This document shows positions 40,029-48,829 of a stretch of DNA of 64,000 nt, piece after piece; position 1 is the first letter of the stretch, and every line of letters begins with the position of its first letter. The notes below the pieces were generated by a model. The model searched no databases. It was not told the DNA's origin and saw only the letters and a list, made by a program, of their open reading frames with translations. This stretch comes from Streptomyces antnestii (lineage in GTDB: Bacteria; Actinomycetota; Actinomycetes; Streptomycetales; Streptomycetaceae): assembly GCF_004005495.1 (NCBI RefSeq), contig NZ_RZYA01000023.1, positions 62,001 through 126,000 on the forward strand, written 5' to 3'. Both the position numbers and the translations under genes were made by a program.

Positions 40029-41551
40029 GCGTCCAGTCGACCACCAGAGACTCCGCCGCCACCGCGGCCCCCGCCACCAAAGTCCCCGGCAGCCCCGCAT
40101 CCGCGGACCCCGGCCAGGACACGGGCTCCGGCGCCGGTCTCTCCTCCGGCCAGATCGGCACGTTCGATCTCGTCTTCTTCGTCGTCGCCGCGGCCGCGCC
40201 CCTCACGGTGCTGGCGGGTGTGGCGCCCTTCGCCATCTCCATCGGCGGCGCCGGCACCCCTCTCGGCTACCTGATCTCGGGCGCGCTCCTCGTCTTCTTC
40301 GCCGCCGGTTTCACGGCCATGAGCCTGTACGTGCGCAACGCGGGCGCCTTCTACGCCTACGTCGCGCGCGGCCTCGGCCGCACCCTCGGTGTCGGCATCG
40401 CCTACGTCGCCGTGGTCTCGTACAACCTCATCACCCCCGGAGTCGCGGCCGCCTTCGGCTACTTCGCGGCCGGGTCGATCCACGACGCGACGGGCGCCGA
40501 CATCCCGTGGTGGTCGCTCTCCGGCGTCTGTGTGCTCGCCGTCGGCGTCCTCGGCTTCCTCCGGGTGACCCTCAGCGCGAAGGTCCTCGGCGTCGCACTG
40601 GTCCTCGAAGTGCTGACCCTGCTCGTCATGGACGGCGGCATCCTCGGCCACCGCGGCACCGCCGCCCTCGACATGCAGTCCTTCGACCCGGGCACGCTCG
40701 CCACCGGCGGGGTCGCGGGCATGTTCGTCATCGTCATCGGCGCTTTCACGGGCTTCGAGGCCACGGCGATCTACGCGGAGGAGGCGCGCGAACCGAGCAG
40801 GACCGTGCCGAGGGCCACCTTCATCGCCATCGGCTTCCTCGCGCTGTTCTACTCCGCCGGAGTGTGGCTCGTCATGGGCGCCTTCGGAACCGACAAGGCG
40901 GTGGCCATGGCCCGAGCCGCGGCCGGACCCGAACTCACCTTCAAGGCAGGCGAGTTGTACGTCGGCGCCTGGCTGGCCGACACGATGCACGCCCTGGTCG
41001 TCATCAGCGCCTTCGCGGCCACCCTCGCCTTCCACAACGCCGCCGCCCGGTACCTGTACGCCCTCGGCCGTGAAGGGCTCCTGCCGCGACGCCTCGGCGC
41101 CGTCTCCGCCCGGCACGGCTCCCCGGGCACCGCGGTGACCGCGCAGACGGTCTTCAACCTGCTGGTGATCGTCGTCGGCGCCGTACTCGCCGCCGACCCC
41201 TTCGCCCAGGTCCTGATCTGGACCAACAGCATCGCGGTCCTCGGCATCATGCTCATGCAGGCGCTGGCGGCCCTCGCCGTGTGGGCCTTCTTCCGCCACG
41301 ACCGGCGGGGCCTGTCCACGGCCCGGGTGGTGTGGTCCCCGCTCATCGCGTTCGCGGGCCTCGCGCTCCTGACCGTCCTCGCGGCCCTGCACTTCGACCT
41401 CCTGACCGGCGCGTCCTGGACGGTGAACGCCGTCCTCCTGGCACCGCTCCCGATCGTGCTGGTGGCCGGCATGGCCATCGCCCTGCGCATCAGGAGCCGG
41501 GATCCGCAGCGCTACGCCCGGCTGACGAACGTGGACGTCGAAAGGGACTGA
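40025..41551 (+). CDS. APC family permease
   Basis: This 508-residue membrane protein has about 12 hydrophobic segments after a 40-residue Ser/Ala/Pro-rich tail. The family pattern begins at GQIGTFDLVFFVVAAAAPLT and VLAGVAPFAISIGGAGTPLG; GAFTGFEATAIYAEEAREPS is the conserved TM6-7 loop. It belongs to a different APC branch than the permease at 7.4 kb. The ATG overlaps the amidohydrolase stop (ATGA), so uptake and hydrolysis are coupled. Control by the divergent GntR is likely. Confidence 0.92.
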   Translation: MSVQSTTRDSAATAAPATKVPGSPASADPGQDTGSGAGLSSGQIGTFDLVFFVVAAAAPLTVLAGVAPFAISIGGAGTPLGYLISGALLVFFAAGFTAMSLYVRNAGAFYAYVARGLGRTLGVGIAYVAVVSYNLITPGVAAAFGYFAAGSIHDATGADIPWWSLSGVCVLAVGVLGFLRVTLSAKVLGVALVLEVLTLLVMDGGILGHRGTAALDMQSFDPGTLATGGVAGMFVIVIGAFTGFEATAIYAEEAREPSRTVPRATFIAIGFLALFYSAGVWLVMGAFGTDKAVAMARAAAGPELTFKAGELYVGAWLADTMHALVVISAFAATLAFHNAAARYLYALGREGLLPRRLGAVSARHGSPGTAVTAQTVFNLLVIVVGAVLAADPFAQVLIWTNSIAVLGIMLMQALAALAVWAFFRHDRRGLSTARVVWSPLIAFAGLALLTVLAALHFDLLTGASWTVNAVLLAPLPIVLVAGMAIALRIRSRDPQRYARLTNVDVERD

Positions 41552-41576
41552 CACGCGCGCGGCGATGAGTTGAGGC

Positions 41577-41610
41577 GTCCCGCCCGGTCTATGTATCGAC
41601 CGGGCGGGAC
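41577..41610. terminator. strong intrinsic terminator hairpin
   Basis: Perfect 13 bp stem, GTCCCGCCCGGTC and GACCGGGCGGGAC, with an 8-nt loop and then ACCTTTCC. It ends the amidohydrolase-permease operon. Confidence 0.85.
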
Positions 41611-41620
41611 ACCTTTCCCG

Positions 41621-41656
41621 TATATCCGATACATCCGCTACATCCGCTACATCTGG
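41621..41656 (+). repeat. 9 bp tandem repeat upstream of RibD-like gene
   Basis: Four units: TATATCCGA, TACATCCGC, TACATCCGC, TACATCTGG. They lie in the leader 25 bp before the reductase start. They could be binding half-sites or a microsatellite. Confidence 0.75.
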
Positions 41657-41680
41657 TACACCGGAACCCTGGGAGATGTC

Positions 41681-42253
41681 ATGGGCAGCGTAGTGATGCA
41701 CAACGTCGTATCCGTGGACGGCTTCATCGCGGACGCCGACGACGAGGTCGGCCCGCTGTTCGAGTGGTACGGGAACGGGGACGTCGAGATCGGCGCGGGC
41801 TGCACGGTGTCGAAGACGTCGGCCGCCTATGTACAGCCCATGTGGGCGGACCTCGGTGTCCTGGTGATCGGACGTCACCTCTTCGACCTCACCAACGGCT
41901 GGGAGGGGTCGCCGCCCGCGGGTGAGCACGTGGTGGTCGTGTCGCACCGGCCCCGGCCCGAGGGCTGGCACCCCGAGGCCTCGTACTTCTTCGTCGACGA
42001 CGTGGCGCGGGCGGTCGCCAAGGCAGGGGAACTGGCGGGGGACCGCACCGTCGGCGTGGCCGCCGGCGACGTCGGCGGCCAGGCACTCGCCCTCGGCCTG
42101 GTGGACGAGGTGGCGATGGACGTCGTACCGGTGGTCTTCGGCTCGGGCAAGCGGTACTTCGGCCCGGTCGACTCCCAGCACCTCCTGGAGGACCCGCACG
42201 TCGTGGTCCAGGGCGACCGCGTGCTGCACCTGCGCTACAAGGTCCGCCGTTAG
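41681..42253 (+). CDS. dihydrofolate reductase/RibD C-terminal domain family protein
   Basis: This 190-residue protein has the bacterial RibD-C pattern: MHNVVSVDGFIADADDEVGP at the N-terminus, LVIGRHLFDLTNGWEG in the middle, and VAMDVVPVVFGSGKRYFGPV near the C-terminus. Members reduce pterin- or flavin-like substrates with NADPH, but many are uncharacterised. GGGAGAT lies just before the ATG. The gene ends in a TAG followed at once by an 8 bp tandem repeat, and converges on the thioesterase gene. Confidence 0.85.
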   Translation: MGSVVMHNVVSVDGFIADADDEVGPLFEWYGNGDVEIGAGCTVSKTSAAYVQPMWADLGVLVIGRHLFDLTNGWEGSPPAGEHVVVVSHRPRPEGWHPEASYFFVDDVARAVAKAGELAGDRTVGVAAGDVGGQALALGLVDEVAMDVVPVVFGSGKRYFGPVDSQHLLEDPHVVVQGDRVLHLRYKVRR

Positions 42254-42254
42254 G

Positions 42255-42278
42255 CCTCTGGGTCTCTGGGTCTCTGGG
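42255..42278. repeat. 8 bp tandem repeat just after a stop codon
   Basis: Three units CCTCTGGG, TCTCTGGG, TCTCTGGG start two bases after the RibD-like stop and fill the gap toward the thioesterase gene. Confidence 0.8.
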
Positions 42279-42301
42279 CCTCTTCGTCTTCTCGTCCCGG
42301 C

Positions 42302-42664
42302 TCACTCCTGCGCGGACGCGCCCGCGAGGAACCGGCGCCGGTCGACGATCGCCCGGTCGATCTCGCCCGTCGCGACCAGCTGCCCCGAGCCGTCCACCGC
42401 CCGGACACGGAAGGTGAGCTGCCGCCCCTCCGTCTCGGCGGGCGGATCGGCGAGGACGTCGACCCGGCCGCCCACCGGCGTGGCGTGGAGATGCCGGATA
42501 CGGACACCGGTACCCACGGTCGTCAGGCCGGCCGTGACGAAGGGTGCGGCGGCCCGGACAGTGGCCGCCTCCATCCACGTGATCAGCCACGGGGTGGCGA
42601 GAACGGGCACGTCACCGCTCCCCACCGCCGTCGCGGTATGGGCCTCGGTCACTTCATGGCGCAT
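42302..42664 (-). CDS. hotdog-fold thioesterase, FlK-like
   Basis: This 120-residue protein resembles the small hotdog thioesterases of the fluoroacetyl-CoA thioesterase (FlK) type: VGSGDVPVLATPWLITWMEA is the active-site helix region (with Thr and Glu), and TTVGTGVRIRHLHATPVGGR the beta-strand with the His. Such enzymes hydrolyse acyl-CoA or remove toxic acyl-CoAs. The ATG at 42664 or GTG three bases earlier could start it; neither has a good ribosome site. It lies 49 bp after the FUSC gene on the same strand. Confidence 0.8.
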   Translation of the reverse strand: MRHEVTEAHTATAVGSGDVPVLATPWLITWMEAATVRAAAPFVTAGLTTVGTGVRIRHLHATPVGGRVDVLADPPAETEGRQLTFRVRAVDGSGQLVATGEIDRAIVDRRRFLAGASAQE

Positions 42665-42713
42665 CACACCACGCTAGGGCCTGTCGTCCCCTTCCCGCCT
42701 GCCGGGCGGCCAC

Positions 42714-44519
42714 CTAGGGCAGGTGGTGGAGCCGTTCCAGGAGCAGGTACGCGCGTTGCTCGGCCGCCGCGAGTTCGGCGGGGTCGATTCCGGCCGGCCA
42801 CAGTTCTCCCGCCGCCGCGTCGTCGGCATCCCTCAACTCCACGACCGCCACGACGAGTTGAACCTGAGCGACCGGCAGCGGGGGTCCTGCCCGCCCGGTC
42901 AGTGACCGCTCCGCCTGTGCGGACGCCTCCGTACACGCGGCCAGCGCCCGTTCGACCCGCACCGCGGCGCGGTCATGGAAGACCAGCAGCGCGCAGAGCA
43001 GCCCGACGACGATGCCGAGCACGCTCCCCAGCACCCGGTCCGCCACGAGGGAACCGGCCGGGGCGGGCGACGCCAGGTCGCTCATGAGCAGGGCCAGCGG
43101 CGTGAGGAAGACGACGCCCAGACCGTAGTTGCGCGGTACGAAGTACTCCAGCAGGAATTCGAGGAGCACGATCACGCAGGCCAGGGCCACCGGGTCCGGG
43201 TCGGTGGCGAGCACGCCGAGCGCGAGCAGCAGTCCGACGACGGTGCCGAGGGTGCGCTGGACGGCGCGCTGTGCCGTGGTGCGTACGTTGACGGAGTGCA
43301 GCACGGCGGCGGCGGAGATCGACGCCCAGTAGCTGTGCTCCAGGCCCGCGACCACGGCGAGCCCGCCCGCGACGCCGGTGCCCAGCACCATCCGCAGCGC
43401 GGGAACGGCCAGCACGGCCCGGTGTTCGGGGCCGCCGGTGCTGTGCCCCATGAGCAGTTCCGTGGCACGCCACGCGACGGACCGGTCGGGTGCGGCGGGG
43501 GACTGGCCGTCCTGTCCGGCAGGAGACGGTCCGGAAGAAGACGGTTCGGCAGGCGACTGGTCGTCCGGCGTGGGCGGGTACGGGCGGGAGAGTTCGGGCA
43601 GCATCGTGGGCGGCCGCCGGCTGCGTTCGGTGAGCAGACGCGCCTGGTCCCGCAGGTGTTCCGCCGTGGCGGCGGGGTCGTCGGGCGGCCTGCGCGCGGA
43701 GCCGATCAGCAGCGACCAGCACAGGTCGGTGAGGCGTACGAAGGTGTCCTCGCGGCCGGCCTCGCGTGCCTGTGCGGGCGGGGCGAGGCCGAGCGAGTGG
43801 TAGGCCCGCAGGACCGCGACGGTCGCGCGGTGCCGCGCCCGCCGCGCGTCGCCCCCGGACACCGGCCCGGTCAGCAGCTCCGCGATCTCCCGTAGGGCCG
43901 TGGCCACGGCGAACCGCTGCGGCCGGTCGGGGTGGACGAACCGGCCCGACACACCGAGCACCCAGGCGACGGCCGCGCCCGCCGCGGCCAGCGCGGTCTG
44001 TGGAAGGACGTCGGCGGGAGCGGGCGAGCCGTTGGCCGCCACCGCGAACGAGAACAGCAGCAGTACGGCGCCGAGCCCGCTCAACCGGGTCGCGTCGCAC
44101 GCCCACTTCGCGAGCCCGGCGACCACGGCCGTCGCGGCGACGACGGCTGCGGCACCCGCTCCGCCCGCGTGCGGACGCACCCACGCGGCGAGCGCGGACC
44201 CGCTGCCCACGCACGCCGTCATGGCCACCGCGACGAGCGCGAGCACGCGCGCCCGGCGCGGGTAGGGGAGGTTGCGCCCGAAGGTGGTGGTGAAGGCGCC
44301 GAGCATCGCGTAGACGGAAAGGCCGGGCCGCCCCGCGATCGCCACCGGCAGCGCGACGAGCGCCATGGCGAGGGCACCGCGTACGGCGAAGAGCAGCGCC
44401 CCGTCCGCCCGGTGCAGCGTGAGGGACCCGCGCGGGGAGAGCAGGCGCACCGCGCCGGTCACCTGGAGCCGCCGCCCGTGCCTGGTCACAGCGGGAAAGG
44501 AACGGCGGCGAGAGGACAT
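42714..44519 (-). CDS. FUSC family inner-membrane protein (aromatic acid exporter-like)
   Basis: This 601-residue protein has two membrane blocks of about six segments each, near residues 40-180 and 360-510, separated by a soluble region with a Pro/Ser-rich spacer (residues about 310-340). The second block ALRMVLGTGVAGGLAVVAGL and VLHSVNVRTTAQRAVQRTLG then GTVVGLLLALGVL matches the FUSC_2 pattern of p-hydroxybenzoate and fusaric-acid exporters. The ATG has no ribosome site but follows a GATATA box by 11 nt, so it may be leaderless. Its upstream flank opens into the GGCTTCGCC array. Confidence 0.85.
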   Translation of the reverse strand: MSSRRRSFPAVTRHGRRLQVTGAVRLLSPRGSLTLHRADGALLFAVRGALAMALVALPVAIAGRPGLSVYAMLGAFTTTFGRNLPYPRRARVLALVAVAMTACVGSGSALAAWVRPHAGGAGAAAVVAATAVVAGLAKWACDATRLSGLGAVLLLFSFAVAANGSPAPADVLPQTALAAAGAAVAWVLGVSGRFVHPDRPQRFAVATALREIAELLTGPVSGGDARRARHRATVAVLRAYHSLGLAPPAQAREAGREDTFVRLTDLCWSLLIGSARRPPDDPAATAEHLRDQARLLTERSRRPPTMLPELSRPYPPTPDDQSPAEPSSSGPSPAGQDGQSPAAPDRSVAWRATELLMGHSTGGPEHRAVLAVPALRMVLGTGVAGGLAVVAGLEHSYWASISAAAVLHSVNVRTTAQRAVQRTLGTVVGLLLALGVLATDPDPVALACVIVLLEFLLEYFVPRNYGLGVVFLTPLALLMSDLASPAPAGSLVADRVLGSVLGIVVGLLCALLVFHDRAAVRVERALAACTEASAQAERSLTGRAGPPLPVAQVQLVVAVVELRDADDAAAGELWPAGIDPAELAAAEQRAYLLLERLHHLP

Positions 44520-44521
44520 GT

Positions 44522-44538
44522 CCGGTGTATATCACCGG
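44522..44538. promoter_or_regulatory. promoter-overlapping palindrome of the FUSC gene
   Basis: CCGGTG-TATAT-CACCGG, a perfect 6-5-6 palindrome, lies 3 bp before the FUSC ATG and covers its likely -10 box. This fits a repressor site on a leaderless promoter. Confidence 0.5.
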
Positions 44539-44552
44539 TCCCGCCCACCCAC

Positions 44553-45080
44553 CGCCCCGGGCTTCGCCAGCCACGCTTCCCGGCCCCGGGCTTCCCCGCC
44601 CAGGCTTTGCCAGCCACGCTTCCCGGCCCCGGGCTTCGCCGCCCAGGCTTTGCCCGCCAGGCTCCCCGACCGGGGCTTCGCCGACTGGGCTTCCGCGCCC
44701 TGGGCTTCGCCGCCCCGGCTTTGCCAGCAGGGCTCCCGCTCGGGCTTCCCCGCTCGGGCTTCCCCGCTCGGGCTTCGCCGACTGGGCTTCGCCGGCCAAG
44801 CTTCCTGGCGCCGGCCCCCCGCCGGGCCCCTGTCCCTGGGCTTCGCCGGCCGGGCTCCCTGCCCGAGCTCCCTACCCCGGGCGTCGCCGGCCGGGCTTGC
44901 CTACCCCGGGCTTGCCCGCCCAGGGCTTCGCCGACCGGGCTTCCTGGCGCCGGCTCCCCGCCCGGGCCCCTATCCCTGGGCTTCGCCGCCACGGCCCCTA
45001 CCCCCGGCTTCGCCGCCAGGGCCCCTACCCCCGCGGCTTCGCCGGTCGGGCAAGCCCGCCCCCGGCTTCGCCGGGCCAGG
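44553..45080. repeat. array of hairpin-forming GGCTTCGCC elements
   Basis: About 530 bp of imperfect repeats fill the gap between FUSC and the DUF1345 gene. The core GGCTTCGCC (self-complementary GGC-TTC-GCC) occurs about twelve times, usually inside CNGGGCTTCGCCGNC, with decayed CAGGCTTTGCC and GGGCTTCCCCG forms in between. Longer blocks of about 43 bp, such as CTTCCCGGCCCCGGGCTTCG plus flank, are themselves repeated near the left end. Open frames run through on both strands only because the repeats lack stops. I regard it as non-coding. Confidence 0.85.
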
Positions 45081-45099
45081 GTAGGAGGGAAACGCTACT

Positions 45100-45741
45100 G
45101 TGGCGGCCATGAGCGCCTGGCTGCCCTTGTCCGCGGTTCCCCGGCTGGGTGCGGCCGTGTTTCTGGGGGCCGTCGCCGGTGCGGTCGTCGGCGTGACGAC
45201 CAACATCCCACTGGGTGTTCTCTCCGCCATCGCCGCGACGGAACTGGCCTTCCTGCTGGCCGGCTGGGCGGTGCTCTGGCCCATGGACGCCGCCGCCACC
45301 CGCGCCAACGCCCGGCGCGAGGACTTCCGGCCCGTCACCGACGAGCTCGTGATCGTCGCCGTCGCCCTGTGCGGCCTGATCGCCACCGTGCTGCTGCTCC
45401 TGCTGGGCAAGTCCGACAGCGGCCACGCCGCGGCGGCGGTCGCGCTCGGCGGCGTGTTCATGGCCTGGGCGGCGCTCCACCTGATGTACGCCACGCGGTA
45501 CGCCTACCTCTACTACACCGCCGGCAAAGGGATCGACTTCAACTCCGACGACCCGCCCAGGTACAGCGACTTCCTCTACTTCAGCTACAACCTCGGCATG
45601 ACCTACCAGGTGTCCGACACCAATGTGTCGAGCACGCAGATCCGTGCCGTGGTGCTGCGGCACACCCTCCTGTCCTACGTGTTCGGCACCAGCATCCTCG
45701 CCACGACCATCAACCTCGTCACGGGCATCGTCACCGGCTGA
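45100..45741 (+). CDS. DUF1345 family membrane protein
   Basis: This 213-residue protein has four to five hydrophobic segments, e.g. LGAAVFLGAVAGAVVGVT and ELVIVAVALCGLIATVLLLL. The family motif YSDFLYFSYNLGMTYQVSDT then NVSSTQIRAVVLRHTLLSYV follows. Function of the family is unknown. GTG at 45100 is 11 nt after AGGAGG; ATG at 45109 is the alternative. It is followed 14 bp later by the PAS-PP2C gene. Confidence 0.85.
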   Translation: MAAMSAWLPLSAVPRLGAAVFLGAVAGAVVGVTTNIPLGVLSAIAATELAFLLAGWAVLWPMDAAATRANARREDFRPVTDELVIVAVALCGLIATVLLLLLGKSDSGHAAAAVALGGVFMAWAALHLMYATRYAYLYYTAGKGIDFNSDDPPRYSDFLYFSYNLGMTYQVSDTNVSSTQIRAVVLRHTLLSYVFGTSILATTINLVTGIVTG

Positions 45742-45755
45742 CCCCGGAGGGCGCA

Positions 45756-47527
45756 GTGGCACGACCGGGAAACGGTGGGATGGACGGCAGGGACGACAGC
45801 CACACCCGCCTCGAACTGCACGCCGTCGAGGAACTGATCGCGGAGCAGCGGCGCCGGATCCACGCGTACGTCGGCCGGCGGGAGCGGTACACGGGCGGGC
45901 CGGCCGCGGGGGCTGTCCCGGCCGGGGACGCCGGCAGGACGCCGCTGTGCGAGGCCCGGGAACTCTTCGACGCGATGCCCGTCCCCGGGCTCCTGATCAC
46001 ACCGGTCCCCGCCGGGGACGGCACGCTCGACTTCCTGTACGCGGGGCAGAACGCGGCGTGCCGCCGCTACGCCGACGCCGTCGCGCCCGACTGGGAGTCG
46101 TGGTCCCGGCCCTGGCCGGGCCTCGTGCGGCTGTTCGACCTCTTCCCCGGCATGGCGGACAGCGGGGTGCCGCTCCTGCTCACCGACGCGTACCGCACCG
46201 GCGAGCCGCAGGGACCCGTGTCCGGCGAGTGGTTCCTGCAGACGCCCGGCGGGGAGGTCGTGCGCATCAGCAACGAGGTGCGTGCGGCCCGCTGCGGCAG
46301 CCAGCTCCTGCTGACCTGGGAGCGGGGGCACCGAGCGGCGCTGAGCCGGGCCGCCCAGCGCCTGGCCCGGTACTGCTGGGCGGAGTGGAACCTCGGCGAC
46401 GGCTCGGTCCTCGGCTCGTTCGCGGTGCGCCAGGTCCTCGGCCTCCCCGCCGGCGCACCGGTCCCCGGCCTCCTCGATCTGGCGGCCATGACCGACAGGC
46501 GCGACCTCGACGCCCTCTACGAGGTGCTGTACGACGTGATCCTGCGCGGCCGCGCCGCCGAGTGCGAACTCACCCTCGCCCGGGTGAGCGCCCGCGTCGT
46601 ACGGTTCGCGGCCGAACCCGTGCGGATCCCCGGCGGCCCCGTCTGGGGCGTACGCGGCGTCATGATGGACATCACCCGCGGCCGGCGCAGCAGCGAGCGC
46701 GCCCGGCACGCCGAACGCGAGGTGCTCAGGGAGCGGGAGCGCTCGCACGCCCTCACCGACGTGGCCGACACCCTGCGCGAGGCGGTGGTGCCGCGCTTCG
46801 CGAACCCCCTCGCCCCACTGGGCCTGGAGGCCGCGGCCGTGTACCACCCGGACCCGGGCGCGGCCGGGGTGGGCGGAGACTGGTTCAAGGCCCGCGTGCT
46901 GCCCAACGGCCGGGCACTCCTGGCGATCGGCGACGCCCGGGGACACGGCGTCGAAGCCGTCACGCTCATGGCCAAGCTCCGTTACGCGCTGGCCGGTCTC
47001 GCCTACACGGAGGAGCCGGTCGAGAAGCTGACCACCTGGCTCAACCAGGTCGCCTGCGACGACGGGCCGGAGTCCACCGCCACCGCGATCGTGGCCCGCT
47101 ACCGCCCCGGCGCTTCCCTCCTGCGCTGGACGTGCGCCGGCCACCCTCCTCCGGTCCTGGTGCGGGGAACACGAGTTCACCCGCTCCCGGACCCTCCGGG
47201 CGGACCCGGCCTGCCCCTCGGGGTCGTGCCGGGGGAGTCGTACCGCGCGGCGGAGAGAGCCCGGGCGACGTGATCCTGATGTACACCGACGGCCTCGTCG
47301 AGCGGCGGGGCAGCGACCTCGACACCGACACGGCCCGCCTCCTGGACGTGGCGGAGCGGCTGGCCCGCGCGGGCATCGCGCCCGCCCACGACGGCCTTGA
47401 ACGCTACGCGCAGGACGTCGTGCGGGAGATGGCCGGCCCGGACCAGAGCGACGACGCGACCCTTCTCGTCGTGCGCTGCCTGCATTCGGAGACGGACGGA
47501 CAGGAAGCCGAACAGATCGAATCGTGA
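45756..47527 (+). pseudogene. PAS-like/PP2C phosphatase with a frameshift near the C-terminus
   Basis: From GTG 45756 (GGAGG 5 nt upstream) a 506-residue frame runs to 47273. It holds a PAS-like pair (residues about 70-310) and an RsbU-type PP2C phosphatase with GGDWFKARVLPNGRALLAI, GDARGHGVEAVTLMAKLRYA and RWTCAGHPPPVLVRGTRVHP. Around 47255-47265 the similarity changes frame: SPGDVILMYTDGLVERRG and the DDATLLVVRC tail, both essential PP2C motifs, are read in the next frame to 47527. A few codons appear lost as well. Either a real inactivating indel or a sequence error; relatives would be uninterrupted at about 590 residues. Confidence 0.8.
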
Positions 47528-47530
47528 AAT

Positions 47531-47568
47531 GAACCGGCCGGTTCAGCCGGTTCAGCCGGTTCGGCCGG
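47531..47568. repeat. 9 bp tandem repeat with palindrome
   Basis: CCGGTTCAG (47538, 47547) and CCGGTTCGG (47556) in tandem right after the phosphatase stop. The first unit is part of a perfect 14 bp palindrome GAACCGGCCGGTTC at 47531-47544, which may act as terminator. Confidence 0.75.
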
Positions 47569-47679
47569 TAATCCCCGGAATTCCCACGTGGCATTTCCGC
47601 TTGGTATTCCGCCGGCGCGGGTACGGGCGACGGCAGACGATTCGACGGGGACGTCGACGTACGGCCTGAAGGAGGCCCG

Positions 47680-48705
47680 GTGACGGACAAGGACCAGGAA
47701 CGGAACCAGGTGGACGAGGCGTGGGGCGGGCCGCTCTGGCCCGCGGCCGATCTGATCACGCCCATGGCGCTGCGGGTGGCGGCGACGCTGCGGGTCGCGG
47801 ACGCGATCACCGAGGGAGTCACCTCGGGCAAGGACCTCGCCGCCCGCCTCTCCGCCTCGGCCGACCCGCTCGTACGTGTACTGGACCATCTCGTCACCGC
47901 CGGGTTCCTGCGCCACGACGAGGACGGCAACTACGCGCTCACCGACGCGGGCCAGTGGCTGCGTGACGATCACCCGCAGGGCGTCCGGGCGACGATCGAC
48001 CTGGAGGGGGCCATCGGGCACGCCGACCTGTCCGTCGTGGAACTCCTGCACACGGTGCGCACCGGTGAGCCCGCCTTTCCCCGGTACTTCGGGCTCGGCT
48101 TCTGGGAGGACCTCGCGGGGAACGCGGGCAGGGCCGCGTCCTTCGACACGCTGATGGGCCGCGAGCTGAACGCCGAAGCGGCGACCGTCGCCGCCGCGTA
48201 CGACTGGTCGGCCCTCGGCGACGTCGTCGACGTGGGAGGCGGCAACGGATCGCTGCTGATCGCCCTGCTGCGCGCCCATCCCACGCTCCGCGGAACCGTG
48301 CTCGACCTCGCCGCGCCGTCCGCCACCGCCGCCGAGGCCCTGACAGAAGCCGGTCTCACCGATCGCGGGACCGTGACGACCGGCAGCTTCTTCGAGCCGC
48401 TGCCCGCCGGCGCGGGCGGCTACGTCCTCTCCCGGGTGATCCACGACTGGGGCGACGACGACGCGCGCCGCATCCTCCGGAACTGCGCGGACGCCGCACA
48501 TCCCGACGGCAAGGTCCTCGTGGTCGAGCAGACGCAGGGCGGCGACCACGTCAGCACGGAGATGGACGTGCGTATGCTCGCCTACTTCCTGGGCCGGGAG
48601 CGCGGTCTGGACCGGCTCACCGAGCTGGCCCATGACGCGGGGCTCGTCCTCGGCACGGTCACGCCCGCCGGGCCCCGCACCGTCATCGAGTTCGGGTGCC
48701 GGTAA
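47680..48705 (+). CDS. SAM-dependent O-methyltransferase (COMT-like)
   Basis: This 341-residue enzyme has an N-terminal dimerisation/HTH-like part (ITPMALRVAATLRVADAITE) and a C-terminal Rossmann SAM domain with VVDVGGGNGSLLIALLRAHP near residue 185. The acidic VLDLA, the SFFEPLPAG loop and LSRVIHDWGDDDARRILRNC with the catalytic-type His-Asp follow. This is the pattern of plant-like O-methyltransferases acting on small molecules, including actinomycete antibiotics and pigments. AAGGAGG precedes the GTG. Substrate unknown; no biosynthetic cluster surrounds it. Confidence 0.92.
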   Translation: MTDKDQERNQVDEAWGGPLWPAADLITPMALRVAATLRVADAITEGVTSGKDLAARLSASADPLVRVLDHLVTAGFLRHDEDGNYALTDAGQWLRDDHPQGVRATIDLEGAIGHADLSVVELLHTVRTGEPAFPRYFGLGFWEDLAGNAGRAASFDTLMGRELNAEAATVAAAYDWSALGDVVDVGGGNGSLLIALLRAHPTLRGTVLDLAAPSATAAEALTEAGLTDRGTVTTGSFFEPLPAGAGGYVLSRVIHDWGDDDARRILRNCADAAHPDGKVLVVEQTQGGDHVSTEMDVRMLAYFLGRERGLDRLTELAHDAGLVLGTVTPAGPRTVIEFGCR

Positions 48706-48829
48706 ATCCCTCCGTGAGGATAAAACCTCCGGGAGGAATGGGCAGCCGCTGCGCCGTTTTCCCTGCGCTTGCGGGCCGGCGGACATCGCGCTTGGCTGGT
48801 AGCAATCTCTCGCGGCGTCTGGAGCGGCC

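Noticed and set aside
39971..42229. 752-codon minus-strand open frame
   Set aside because: It covers the permease and RibD-like genes in antisense and has strongly biased Asp/Glu/His composition.
44365..45084. plus-strand 239-codon frame and a matching minus-strand frame in the GGCTTCGCC array
   Set aside because: Both translate the degenerate repeat (Ala/Pro/Gly/Arg only), lack ribosome sites and have no conserved features.
48706..48829. HspR (HAIR) or ClgR site before the Clp gene
   Set aside because: No CTTGAGT-N7-ACTCAAG palindrome; the CGCTTGCGGG stretch is too weak to call.
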